Shown: one piece after another, positions 20,691 to 32,330 of the stretch | Position numbering within the stretch: the stretch's first letter is position 1 | Layout of the letters: every line of letters begins with the position of its first letter | Assembly (NCBI GenBank): GCA_029215795.1 | Contig: JARDYH010000007.1 | Coordinates: 76,953,763 to 77,017,762, forward strand | Reading direction: 5' to 3' | Source of the DNA: Anniella stebbinsi | Lineage: Eukaryota > Chordata > Lepidosauria > Squamata > Anniellidae | Length of the DNA stretch: 64,000 nt | The notes under the pieces: generated by a model | What the model was told of the DNA's origin: nothing | The model's database searches: none | The model's input: the letters and a program-made list of their open reading frames with translations, nothing else | Position numbers and translations under genes: made by a program

Positions 20691-22609
20691 TTGATTAATT
20701 CCCACGCTTTTAATCAATTGATACCCATCAAACATAGAATGCGGATACCGACATCAGTGCCTTTTCATGACCGTGCCTTAGTATGTTTTTTTAATCTCAT
20801 CTTTCTTGAAAGGAAAAGAAGGTGTCAGGCACAGTTTTCACACACACGCACCATTTATCCTCACTACAACCCTGTAAGGTAGGTTAGTCTGAGACATAGG
20901 GGTTAGACTAGGGTCACCCAGCAAATTTCATGGCTAAGTGGGAATTTGAAAGATTATGTGCCCTTTAGTGGTTAGAATGTCAGGCTGAAGACAGCATGGT
21001 TTGAATCTCCACTCAGCCATCAAGTTCACTGAGTAAGTTTCTCTCAATCCCTCCAATTTTCTTCCATCTCCAATTTAGCAACCCCCCTGAAACTGACAAA
21101 TTCAGTGACCCTGAGAGACTCCTAACAGCCTCTGTCCCCATTAGATGGCTAGAGTCCTGCTGCTTGAATTTGAATTGGGACCATTGTGCCTACTTAGGGG
21201 AGATACAAATGAAGGTGCTTTTTTTTCTTTCTATTTTTAGTCCCAATGCAGGGGAAGAGGATTATTTATGCAGAGGGCAGAGCAGCACAGATGCGCATTA
21301 CTGTTGTGTGAGCAGCCAGAGCGGAACATAGAAAAATGCCTTATTCCAAGTCAGCCCATTGGTCCATCTGCCTCACTCCTGTCTACACTGAATGGCAGCA
21401 GTTTTTGAATAGAGGTCTTTCCCAGTAGTACACGGAGGGTCCACGGTTTGACCTTTTGTACGTAAAACAGGTGATCTATCACTGAGCCACAGCCCTTCCC
21501 AACAATGAGAGAAAGGCCTTTGTGTTGACACTAGCACTTTGGATTCCTAGCCGATTTCAAGGGTGGGGCCCTCTTCTCAAAACATGCAGGGCCAGATTTT
21601 TTTGAACCCATTTATATGACTCCAATTAATTGTGGCTGCAATTATATGCCATTATATCCCAGGCTGTCTTGAGTGTACACCTGCTTATCAGCTAGTTAAA
21701 CTGCTAAAGGACATTATTATTACATGGCACCTCTGGATAATTGTAGATGAAGAATGCTACACCCACTAAATTGCCAAGAGAATCCAGGATGAAAATCTGG
21801 TTTGGACTTTGAGGAATATCTGGACCCCTCAGGATTCAAAGGCTGGGCTGGGGACAGGGAGAGAATGACAGCAAGAAAAGCCATTCCACAGGAAAGGAAT
21901 AGAAATCCCTAAGCTGTTTACATTTGGCGGGGTACATCATGGATAGTTTATCTTCTTCCCCCCTTTTCCCATCTCTTCTAGCTTACTGGAGTTCAGTCAT
22001 CCCTGCTTTATGACTGTAGCACCCTTCTTATCTCATACAGAGGTTGATCTGTAGGTGGCTGTTTCACGAAGGAGCCTTTGATGGGACACCAGGTTGCAAT
22101 AAATGACTTTCAGACATCTTCCAGGTCTTGAAAGGCTTTTGCAGATGTCGTAGTTTACTGGAACTGGGTGGGGAGAAATAACTACATCATCTACACCCCA
22201 GGTCAGTAAAACTATTATTCATCATGTCCACATCATCACAAAAGGAGATGATCCTTCAGCTAGTTATGCATCCTGGAAAGGGATGGAGGAGAAATTCGTT
22301 TGATTCACATTGTTATACAAACAAAACTTCTTCGCACTTCCCATATGAATACACAAAGGGGTATGCAATGATCCTTCCATTTTTCACAATTCACTGAGTT
22401 TGGCAACGCAGCCTCCAAAACTGCATACAAAAATGGGTACGTTATAGAAAATGGTGCATAAGAACTTCTGGATACCTGTTAGATGGTGCCTGTGATGTCA
22501 CTGTGAGATGTTTGCGTTGCAAGAGAGGCATGTGAGCAGTGCCGGCTCATTGTTTTGGAGGGCCATTGGGGCACCTCCACCAACAAGTCTACCTTCTCAC
22601 CGCCATCAT
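20691..22609. other. Unannotated stretch with SINE fragments
   Basis: Fragments of tRNA-derived SINEs occur at about 20840-20950 (minus) and 20955-21050 (plus). Another SINE type, like 43460-43620, lies at about 21325-21500 on the minus strand, including a degenerate 'cactgagccacag' A-box region. No gene is seen in the remainder. Confidence 0.5.
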
Positions 22610-23345
22610 CACCAGCTGCTACACCAAGCAGAATACAGCACTATCAAAGTGGTATGAAAGTGGTATATGGAGGCAGGATCTACATTACTGCTTTATAGCA
22701 GTATTGAAGTGCACTGACAACTGTTGGGGCCCATAAGACACATTCCATATACCGCTTTCATAGTGTTATATCCTGCTTGGTGTAGATGTGTCAATGGGCC
22801 CCAACAGTTGTCAGTGTGATAGGCACTGAAGGAATTTCAGTCTGGTGAAAGAAATGTCCCCACCCTCTTGTGCACCTGCATTTACTCCCGTGTAATAGGA
22901 GAGGTTAAATCTACCTCCTGTCAAGATTAATTAATGGGAGATGCCATGTGCGAGGAGGACAAAGAGAAAAGTTTTTAACCAATGAGATGTCGAATGTAGT
23001 CTGTATGACTCGCTTATAACCAATCAAATAGAGTATAATCTATAACTCACTCATATATGCATACCTTATCTTTGCACCTGAAACCTAATCCCTTGAGCAC
23101 AAACCTATGATGTTTACTGTTATTAGATTGTAGTGACGTTAACCAATGAAAATGTTTTTTACTCCTGTAATCAAAGTTTATATAAGAGTGTGAAATCCTT
23201 TGTTCGCCGAACACCACTGCTGCAGCGGGAAATAAAGAGTTCAATTGGATTCTCCAGTCTTTTATTGGACAGAAGGTCTTGGAGACCATAAACTTCTCAC
23301 CCGTTTAGGGACATCAAGTGAACGTCAATACTGTTATAAAGCAGT
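22610..23345. repeat. Composite hAT-like MITE split by a solo LTR
   Basis: Outer parts contain the family words 'tttatagcagtattgaagtg', 'acattccatataccgctttc' and the inverted partner 'ccccaacagttgtcag'. The block stops at 22816 and resumes at 23317 with the continuation of the same arm ('gtcaatactgttataaagca'), showing that the LTR landed inside it. Confidence 0.7.
22817..23316 (+). mobile_element. Solo LTR of an endogenous retrovirus, 500 bp
   Basis: It begins TGATAGG and ends GGGACATCA (TG...CA, with TGAT/ATCA inverted ends). The 4-bp flanks AGTG lie at 22813-22816 and 23317-23320. A TATA-like TATATAA is at 23179-23185 and a polyadenylation signal AATAAA at 23231-23236, in the order and spacing expected of U3-R-U5. 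No internal viral genes remain, so it is a solo LTR formed by recombination. The class cannot be fixed from the LTR alone; a 4-bp duplication fits gammaretrovirus-like elements among others. Confidence 0.8.
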
Positions 23346-23840
23346 AGTGAAGATCCTGCCTCCATCTGCAGAAGATGAGTATCAATACAGTCCACACACA
23401 GTTTGTCAAAATAACATAGAAGAAAACAATGTTGGCAGCCAAAAAAAGAAAGATGTTACACACAGTTGCACAGCATATCAGTTACCAATTTGGCATGCAC
23501 ATTTCTAACATGGCAGATAAAATCGCTAAAGGCCTTGATAGAATGAAAGCCCAATAATCAAAAAGTAATTATTGCTGACCACAAATTAATTAACAGACAA
23601 TGTGTGCAGAACCGGTCTGCCAGTTTAGGTGTGCCAGATGATAGGCCTGTGTGTTTTGGAGCTTGGGCAAAGACTAATAGTACGTGACAGGAACATATAC
23701 GAAGTTAGAAACAATCATTGATTCAGAAAAATGAAATCCACAATCAACTATTTACTTGGAGGCAGCAATATGCAGCTGGGAAGTCACCATTTCAAATTTC
23801 TTACCATGCCTCCAACATAGTATCGCTCCAGGCCCTTGCT
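23321..23840. other. Unannotated stretch
   Basis: Apart from the end of the composite MITE, nothing recognisable. Confidence 0.4.
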
Positions 23841-24160
23841 TAGGCTGACCATATGAAAAGGAGGACAGGGCTCATGTAACTTTAACAGTTGTAGAGAAAA
23901 GGGAATTTCAGCTGGTGTCATTTGTATGCAATTCGTTCCTGGTGAAATCCCCTCTTCATCACAACAGTTAAAGTTGCAAGGGCCCTGCCTTCTTTTGTAT
24001 ATGGTCACTCTAGTATAGTGTCTGCACCTTTAACTGTTGTAATGAAGAGGGGATTTCACCAGGAACGAATTGCATACAAATGACACCGGCTGAAATTCCC
24101 TTTTCTCTACAACTGTTAAAGTTACATGAGACCTGTCCTCCTTTTCATATGATCAGCCTA
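23841..24160. mobile_element. 320-bp fold-back hAT-like element
   Basis: The ends are TAGGCTGACC and GATCAGCCTA. Flanks cccttgct (23833-23840) and gccttgct (24161-24168) agree at 7 of 8. The two halves are inverted copies of each other over nearly the whole length. Same family as 6971-7290 and 30836-31155. Confidence 0.85.
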
Positions 24161-24168
24161 GCCTTGCT

Positions 24169-24520
24169 GAAAGCTTAAATGGCAGCCCCCAGGGCCATGT
24201 GGAAAATGTAAATGGTGGGAACCATTTTGATTTCCCACAATGCTTGGGAGTGATGTTACACCTGAAGGATTGTGGGAAATTTAAAATGGCTGCTTTACAG
24301 ACCCAGCTGCCTAGTGTAGGAACCTAAGACCAGCTGCGTGAAGGTGATGCATGCTGATGGCAAACCTGACATCAGTAACCTTATTAAATCTTTTGATTTG
24401 GCCATAGCACTGGGTGAAGACAGAGCATGGGAAACAGGATAGGGGTACATTTCCTTCCCACGTGAAGTGTGCCCCTGGAGCCAAGGACAAACGGGGGATT
24501 TATATTAAAATAGACACTAT
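24169..24520. other. Unannotated stretch
   Basis: Contains two inverted segments around 'atttcccacaatgc' and 'gattgtgggaaatttaaaat' (24230-24290), partly shared with 49475-49500; probably another worn MITE. No gene seen. Confidence 0.4.
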
Positions 24521-24902
24521 AGAAATCAATTTCCGGGGTGTGTGGCTTCAGCTATGGAGTGAACAGTAGACATTTTTGGATCTCCCAGAGCATTGAAAAG
24601 AAAAAGAAAAAATTCCTATCTTCGACTGCACGGACTGTAAGTTACAAAACAAATTTATAAATTGGAAGCAACACTGTACTGGTGTGGGGAGGTTAACGCA
24701 AACAGCATAAAAAGCAGATAAAGAAGTCTGGGCTGGCTGCTAGAGGCCAGCAGATTGAATAAATAAATCTTGCGGAGGATATAGTGCTTTTTTCTCTACC
24801 TAATTGTTTTAAAAGGGCTAATAAGGACTTTAAGACTTGGAAAATGATTTAAGAGTTATACGGGGATGAAGCTGCCCTCCGAAGTAGTTGGCTGAATGCC
24901 AG

Positions 24903-25919
24903 ATGAGCAGAGACCGTGGAAAAAAGGCTTTTCCCTCTCCAAAGTGGGCAAGAAAGACTAGATTACATCCTTCTGATAAAAATTTAGCTCGGCTTACTAG
25001 AGCTATGTCTGATAAAGCACAAGAGAAAACGACTCAGTCTCAAACCGGAAGTGGCAATCATAAAACTGGAACAAAGCCAGGAGCTGTTCCTAAAGGAGCC
25101 AAGCCACAGGAAAGCCAACAAATGTCGTCAGTGGAATTACTGGCAAATATAAAAGCCATGATGAATGAGAGTTTGGGGAAGCAGGAGGAAAACCTTATGA
25201 AAGAGGTCAAGAAGGAGATTTTCAACTCTCAGAAGGAGATACTAACAGGCTTTCAAGCTGTAGTGGAAAAGCTGACATCTCTGGAACAGCAAACGGAGGA
25301 GAATGGGGAAATAAGTAAACAACAAAGAATCAAAATACAGGAATTGGACTTACGTCTAATTGCTATGGAGGATAGAGACTGAAGAGTAAATATTCAAATC
25401 AGAGCCTTCCAGGAGCAGCAGGTGGAAAATCCAAAGATACTGAGAGATAAGATAATGGAATGGATTAAGGAGATGGACCCCCAAACGGCTTGGGAAGATG
25501 CAGATATTGAAAGGAACCACAGAGTTGGAAACAAGAGAAGGGGGATACTTCCAAGGGGCATAATTGTTAAATTTGCGAATTATTATAAAAAAGAAAAGCT
25601 AATGCAAGCAATTAGCCATGCTGGCCAACCGATGCTTCAGTCAACACCTATACAGGTCTACAATGATTTTTGTCCTCAAACCATCCAATGGAGGAAAAGT
25701 GTGAGAATGTGTACAGTAACCCTGCGGAAGAAGGCTATTGCTTATAGCTGGGGTTACCCAGTATTTCTGAGATTTGTGTGGCAGGGGAAACAACACAGAA
25801 TAACATCATGTGAGCAAGGGATGGAATTGTTGGAGAAGTTGGGCCTGATAGAGAAAGATGCAGATGGAAGACAAGAACAAGAAGAACAAGAACAAGGGGC
25901 AGCAGGAGGCAGTCTGTGA
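24903..25919 (+). pseudogene. L1 ORF1 (RNA-binding chaperone) with one stop
   Basis: The frame from ATG 24903 runs to a TGA at 25380-25382, then stays open in the same frame to 25919. The bases around it (AGAGACTGAAGAGTA) suggest a CGA arginine turned into TGA, a usual decay at CpG. The protein has a basic N-terminus, a glutamine/lysine-rich coiled-coil region (residues about 85-155) and a C-terminal RRM/CTD-like half (IERNHRVGNKRRG, later RKKAIAYSWGYPVFLRF), as in vertebrate L1 ORF1p. The product would bind L1 RNA and trimerise. Apart from this stop it looks intact. Confidence 0.85.
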
Positions 25920-26129
25920 CTGAGTTTTGGATTAAAAAGGGATAGAAGAAGCAAATTAAAGGGAGAAGAAGATCTACTGTCGGTCCAGGGTGGTGAAGTC
26001 GCCTCCCCCCCCCCCCGAAGAGTTCTAAAAGGGTTGGGAACTATTGCCCAGGATGTTCCTGGTGATGAGGGGGAGAAATTTGGGGTAAGTGGGGGGGGAG
26101 GGGGAGGGAGGGGGGGTTAAATGTAACAC

Positions 26130-29100
26130 ATATGGAGACCAACAAAGAGTATTAAGGTTGGGAAACTGGAAAATAAATTAAGAATTGTAACTTTAAATGT
26201 TAAAGGGCTGGGAACTGTTATTAAAAGGAAGAGGATAGAAGCAATGTTAAATAAAGAAAAAGCAGATATAATATTTTTACAAGAAACTCATCAATCGAAA
26301 GAGGGTGTAAATGAGCTTAAAATGAGGGATGTGGGCGTATATGAGAAGGCATATGGGACTTCTAAAGCAAGAGGAGTAGCGATAACAATTTCTAAAAAAT
26401 GTGGTATCAATATAGTAAAAGTGAAGAGGGACGATATGGGAATATTTTTGATAATACATTGTACTGTGGGGGAGGAGGAATATGTATTGATTAATGTTTA
26501 TGCTCCAAATGAAAAACAGATTGAATTTTATGATAAAGTTTTTAAAGCTGTGGGAGATATGGGGAAAATGAATATTGTAATGACTGGTGACTGTAATATG
26601 GTGATGGATAAAGATAAGGATAAGGATAATATAATGAGAGCTTTAAAAGGTGGTGGTAAAACTGGATTAAGTAAAGTGATGGTTGGAAAAGAATTAGTAG
26701 ATGTTTGGAGGCTAATAAAAGGGGAAGAAAGGAAATACATCTTTTATTCACCGAAATATAAGAGTTATTCTAGGACTGATTATATTTTTGTGTCAAAGAA
26801 TTTGATTTCTAAGATCATAGCTTGTGAAATAGGAGTTATTAAAGTCACGGATCATGCATTAATGAGTATGGATATTAAAATGAAGAAAGATTATAGAGGA
26901 GCAAAGAGGTGGAGAATGGATACAAAGATTTTAAATTATAAAAATATTGTTGAGAAAATGAAAAAAGAGATACAGACAATATGGGAAATTAATGAAATAG
27001 GGCAAAACTCTCATGGGTTAGTTTGGGACACGATGAAGGCAGTAGTTAGAGGGATATGTATTGGGGAATCGTGTACTTTAAGAAGACAACAGGAAGCACA
27101 AAGTAAAAAGATTGAAAAGGAGGTAAGGAATTTAGAGGAACAATTAAGAATAACAAAAGATAAACGCCTATACACTCAACTTCAAGCTAAAAAGAAGGAA
27201 CTTGAGGAAGCGGATTTAGAAAGAGTTCAAAAGGATTTGTTATATTTGAAAAGGGAATTTTTTGAATACAGTAATAAAAATTTTAAGATGTTGGCCAGGT
27301 CCATGCAGTCGAAGAAGGCAAAGAATACGATAGGGACAATTAAAGATAAAACAGGGAAAAGCTGTAATTTGATGAAAGATAAATTAAATATATTTCAGGA
27401 ATTTTATCAGAAATTATATGCATCAGAAATGGGCCCACAGGCAAGATTAGTGGAGTATGTAGAGAAGAATTGGAAAATAAGATTACAAGGGGAAGATAGG
27501 GGTTATATGGAAGGTTTAGTTAGGGAAAAAAAAATAGAAGAAATTATTGATAAATTAAAAGGAGGGAAATCTCCGGGTTTAGATGGGTTGGGGCCGGAAT
27601 ATTATATTTAGAGAGTTATTGATACCGAGATTGAAAGTATTATTTAATAGTATACTAGAGAGAGGAAAGACCCCACCATCATGGGATCATTCTCTGATCA
27701 TATTAATCCTGAAACCAGATAAGGATTTAATGGACCCAGCTTCTTATAGACCTATATCTTTAATAAACCAAGACTCAAAAAAATTTACGGCAATTATGGC
27801 AAAAAGAATGAGCACCTTTATAAATAAATATATTAAAAAAGATCAATGCGGATTTATTTTGGAGAGGCAAATGCCTAATCTAATAGGGAGAGTATTGAAT
27901 ATAATAAATGTTATTTTAAAAAGGAATATAAAAGCAGGGTTGATAGCATTAGATATTTTCGAAGCCTTTGACTGTGTGGAATGGCCAGCATTAAAAACAA
28001 TCATAAAAACATTTGGGTTCGGAGATAAATTTATAGGACTGATTAATCAGTTATATGTAAATAATAAAGCAATGGTAATGGTTAATGATGGGTTAACACA
28101 ACAGATTAGCTTAGCCCGGGGTACTAGGCAAGGGTATCCACTCTCCCTGATATTATTTGCAATAGTTATAGAAATTTTGGCAAATGTTATCAGGGAAGAT
28201 GGGAGATTAAAAGGGATAGGAGGAAAAGAAAAGATAAAAATTAATATGTTTGTGGATGATACATTAATGACATTAGAAAATCCTCTGGAGAGTGTGGAGG
28301 AGATAAAGCAGCATTTGAGAGAATTTGGGGAGATTACAGGATTACAAGTAAATTGGGGGAAGTCCGAAATGATGTTATTTAATTATAATAAGAAGGAAAG
28401 GGAGGAGTGTAGTAAAAAATTGGGTCTTAAGATTAAAAATATAGTGTGCTATTTAGGAGTTAATATTGCAAAAGATTTAGAAAAGTTAGAGGAAATTAAT
28501 TTTAATAATTTGAAGAAACAGATAATGAAAAAATTAGAGGCTTATAGAAAGTTAAAACATTCATGGTTTGGTAGAATAGCGGTTATTAAAATGAAGATAT
28601 TACCCTAGATTAATTTTTTATTTAGAATGTTACCAATTAAAATAATGGAAGCAGAGCTAAAGAATTGGCAAAATATGATAAATGCTTATTGTAATGGAGA
28701 TAAAAAAGCAAGGATTAACAAAGGGAAATGGTATAAGATTCAAAAGAAAGGGGGGTTGGGACTTCCAAATATAAAGATGTATTATATAGCTAATCAATTA
28801 AGATATGTTATAAATAGCATAATAGGGAAAGAAGATTTAGAATGGTTAGAGACGCAGACAGGGGAAATAGAGTTAAAATTACAAAATATCTTCTTTAGCA
28901 AAATACAAAAGAAACAATTGAAGGAAATGGAAAATCCACTATTAAAAATATTTTAGAGATCTGGGAGAGGTATAAAAAAAATAAATTAATACCAGGATTC
29001 TCTCCTCTAACTCCAGTTGTATTATTGGAAAACTTCCCAGGGAATTTAAAAAGAGATATGGAAGGGGTACTGAGGGGACAGAAAATTATTAAGGTGAAAG

Positions 29101-29852
29101 ACTGGTTGAAAAGAATGTTTAATAAGGAGCAAATAGAAGAGATATTAAGAGGACAAAAGATATTTTGGTTCAAATGTGTACAATTGGAACAATAGACACA
29201 GGATTGGAAAAAGAAAAATAAGGATTGTAGAGATAATACTAGATTTGAAGATTTAATAGAATCAAGAGAAAAGGAAGGGGAAAATAAAAGTAAAAAAGGT
29301 ATGATAAGTGAAATCTATAAAATACTGATAGAGGATCAAGACCAACGGGATTCTCTTAAAACAATATGGAAAGATGATTTAATAAAACAAATCAGTGATT
29401 ACAACTGGGGGAGGATTTGGGATGCAAGAATGCTAAAGTTATTATCAGTTAGGATAAAAGAGAATTATTACAAAATAATTTGGAGATGGTATTTAACACC
29501 AGCAAGACTACATCAGATAGACAAGAAAATTTCAAAGAACTGTTGGAGGGGATGTCAGGAGGTTGGAACATATTTTCATATGTGGTGGACTTGTGAGCAT
29601 GTACAAAAATTTTGGAAAAGGGTGTTTAAAGAAATAAGTGAAATAATGGGAAGCATTGTGGAAGCAAGTCCAAAACTGGCTCTACTTTCAATATGGGATA
29701 AAGGAATTGGGAATCAAAATATGAGGGATTTGATTAACAACCTCCTGACACCCGCTAGATTAATGATAGCTAAGAATTGGAAAATACAAGGGAATTATAC
29801 AATAGAAGAATGGTATAAAGAAATATGGGATATTGCACTTAATGATAAATGA
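26130..29852 (+). pseudogene. L1 ORF2 (endonuclease-reverse transcriptase), disabled
   Basis: The first part, open to 27611, is an APE-like endonuclease with LNVKGL, FLQETHQ, VYAPNE, MTGDCN, SRTDYIF and TDHALM. It then continues after a frameshift near 27603 as reverse transcriptase (27583-28608) with LALDIFEAFDCVEW-like, RGTRQGYPLS and the FVDD active-site box. An in-frame TAG lies at about 28606-28608, a further frameshift follows 28956, and the C-terminal part (29301-29852) ends with the cysteine-rich CWRGCQEVGTYFHMWWTC motif. The first ATG in frame is 26244, but homology begins upstream (LRIVTLNVKG), so the true start is lost or non-standard. At least three lesions make it non-functional. 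Confidence 0.85.
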
Positions 29853-29984
29853 ACATGTAATATAAAAGTAAAGAGGGGACTATCCAAGAAGAATCATTTT
29901 GAAAATATATGGTGGCCATTTTTGGAATTTGTATTAATAAAGGGGAAAGGTTGTACACCTTTAAAAGATTCTTTACAATTTGGA

Positions 29985-30344
29985 AGAATCTGCCCCGCAC
30001 GCTCAGGTCCTCTGGGAAGAACTTACTGCAGTCGGCCAAGACTAGGCTGACAACCGTTACCCAGAGCACCTTCTCTTCTGCCGCTCCCAGACTGTGGAAT
30101 GACCTGCCGGAGGAGACTCGTCAACTTAACCGTCTTTTAGAATTTAAGAAAGCCATAAAGACTGTTCTCTTCCGGCAGGCATATCCAGTGGAATTTTAGA
30201 ATGTTTTAAGGATGTTTTTAGGATGTTTCAGGATTTTTATGCAGTTTTAATAATATGTGTCATGTTTTAATCAGTTTTATGTATTTTATCATGTTGTTGT
30301 TCCCCGCCTCGATCCAGACGGAGAGGCGGGTAAGAAATAAATTG

Positions 30345-30375
<31 letters not shown>

Positions 30376-30377
30376 GA
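29985..30377 (+). mobile_element. L2-clade LINE 3' end nested in the L1 3' UTR
   Basis: A 5'-truncated copy of the element also seen at 39575-40127: the C-terminal coding segment (RTLRSSGKNLLQSAKTRL, then RLWNDLPEETRQL), the 'ggagaggcgggtaagaaata' 3' end and an (ATT)n tail. It interrupts L1 sequence at about 29985. Confidence 0.85.
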
Positions 30378-30511
30378 ATAAAATAAGGTCTCATTGGGTT
30401 AGGGGAGCACGGGGGGTTGTCAAGATTTTGTTAATATTTTATGTTATGATTATGTTGTATTTTATGTTGAAAAAAATATTAAATAATAATAAAAAAAAGA
30501 AATCAATTTCC

Positions 30512-30827
30512 AGAGGGGGAGCTATGTTAGTCTGTTGCAGCAATACTAACAAAGAGATGCCATAATCAGCCAGCAATGCCCTTCCACATAGAACAAATAA
30601 CCCAGTCTCCATTGCAAAAGAAAGAATTGGAACAGATGTGACATCAGAAAAAGTACTTTTAAAAAATCAAGCTCCAAGGAGGATTGGGGACAGATCTTAC
30701 AGTGGTCGTCCTTCAACAAAGGAACTTCAAAGGGAAACTGCAACATGAAACCCCTGAATTACTGCCATTCAGTAAGAGGTTCAATGCTATCACCTGTGGC
30801 TTAAATCAGGATAAAGGTTTCTTATCA
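30512..30827. other. Unannotated stretch
   Basis: Nothing recognisable beyond the L1 target flank. Confidence 0.4.
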
Positions 30828-30835
30828 CACTACAC

Positions 30836-31155
30836 TAGGGTGACCAGATAAAATCCAGGTCAGGGCTCATGTAACTTTGACAGTTGTAGAGAAAAGGGAA
30901 TTTCAGCCAGTGTCATTTGTATGCAATTAGTTCCTGGTGAAATTCCCTCTTCATCACAACAGTTAAAGTTGCAGGCACTATACTAGAGAGACCATATACA
31001 AAAGAAGGCAGGGCCCCTGGAACTTTAACAGTTGTGATGAAGAGGGAATTTCACCAGGAACTAATTCCATATGAATGACACCAGCTGAAATCCCCTTTTC
31101 TCTACAACTGTTAAAGTTACATGAGCCCTGACCTGGATTTTATCTGGTCACCCTA
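30836..31155. mobile_element. 320-bp fold-back hAT-like element with perfect duplication
   Basis: It begins TAGGGTGACC and ends GGTCACCCTA. The 8-bp flank cactacac is exact on both sides (30828-30835 and 31156-31163). The halves are inverted copies meeting near 30990. This copy fixes the family's termini and its hAT-type target duplication. Confidence 0.92.
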
Positions 31156-31230
31156 CACTACACATGTTAACTAGGTTACCAATGTGGAGGTGTTATCGCC
31201 AACAACTGTTTTTGTGAATGGCCACTGTTA

Positions 31231-31945
31231 ATAATGTAATTATCACTGTCTGTACTTCCTGCATTAATTTCCTGCTGACCTCACTGTTTACAGTTCCCCC
31301 CTTCATTGCCGCCGTGTGTGTATATACACAGCTGAAACTTAGAATAACACTTCATGCAATAGAAGTGATGGTCTTTAGTCTTTAACATACCACAAGATTC
31401 CTTGTTGCCTTTATCAAAATGAAGTAACTAATATTTCACTTCCTTCCTCACAAGAACGCATTGGGTCCAGCTAGCAGTGGGCAGTCAGTGGCTGGCAATT
31501 CTTCTGGTGGGGTGTGGGTGTGTGCAATCCACTGCCACTCCTTATATTCTGCCTAAGTCAAGGGTCATGCCCTGCCTCATGGAAGGGCCAGCCCCAGTGA
31601 TAAGATCTGCTTCCGAGATCTAATTATCTCGCCTATCATTAGTGAAGATTAGGTTGGTAAATACCAGGGACAGGGCCTTTTTAGTGGTGTTTTCCCAATT
31701 AGGTAATTCTCTTCTGAGTGAGCTCTGCCAACACCCCTCACAATAGTTGTGGGTTGTTGAAGACTCTTTAATTTCATCATCATCATCATCATCATCATCA
31801 CGTTTATATCCTACTTTTTTAATTATTGTTGATTTTTATTTAAGTTGCAGCTGTCACACATGGTGGCGGTGTGGGGGGGGGGACTATAAGCAGTGAGGTC
31901 ATCAGGAAATGAATGCAGGAAGTACAAACAGTGATAATTACATTG
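31231..31945. repeat. Element bounded by about 92-bp inverted repeats
   Basis: The arm at 31231-31322 ('taattatcactgtctgtact', then 'cctgctgacctcactg') is repeated inverted at 31854-31945. The roughly 530 bases between hold an L2-like 3' piece (about 31640-31830) with a CAT-triplet microsatellite. It may be a DNA transposon with a nested LINE; the class is unknown. Confidence 0.65.
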
Positions 31946-32330
31946 TTTTTATTTATTACATAATATATCTCACCATTTTTCCTCTTGCAAGGAACCCAAG
32001 ATGGCTTACATGTTCCTCCTCCTCTCCATTTTTATCCTCACAATAACCCTGCGAGGTAGGTTGCCTTGAGAGTTAGCGACAGGGCTAGAGCTACACTACT
32101 GTTTTATAGTGGTATTGAAGTGCACTGATAACTGTTTGGGCACAGGACACATTCCATATACTACTTTCATAGTGTTATTATAGCTTTCTTTTTATTCCAC
32201 ATTCATAATGATTTGACACAAGATGTAGATCTGGCCTTGGCCCAAAGTCACCCAGTGAGCTTCATGGCCAAGTGGAAATTAGAACCCAGATCTCTCAAGT
32301 CCAAGTCCAACACTCTAATCAGTACAACAC
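31946..32330 (-). repeat. tRNA-derived SINE split by a MITE
   Basis: On the minus strand the SINE head lies at 32240-32330 (degenerate B box 'agaacccagatctc') and its body at 31946-32085 ('ccctgcgaggtaggttgcc', 'ggaacccaagatggcttaca'). Between them sits the MITE at 32086-32240. The two SINE halves join without loss at 'gacag|ggcccaaagtcaccc'-like borders. Confidence 0.7.
32086..32240. mobile_element. hAT-like MITE, about 155 bp
   Basis: Contains 'tttatagtggtattgaagtg', 'acattccatatactactttc' and the end word 'gatgtagatctggcc'; homologous along its length to 33394-33550. Confidence 0.7.

Larger units (their letters stand above)
24535..30497 (+). mobile_element. Nearly full-length L1-clade LINE, about 6 kb
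   Basis: The perfect 14-bp flank agaaatcaatttcc occurs at 24521-24534 and 30498-30511, with an A-rich tail before the second copy. That is the mark of target-primed insertion. From left to right there is a short 5' UTR, ORF1 (24903-25919), ORF2 (about 26130-29852) and a 3' UTR that has received an L2 fragment. The few disabling changes and the perfect duplication point to fairly recent insertion. An orphan ATT tract near 30350 belongs to the nested L2. Confidence 0.92.

Noticed and set aside
24888..24902. Start of L1 ORF1 at 24888
   Set aside because: The codon is TTG; the first in-frame ATG is 24903.
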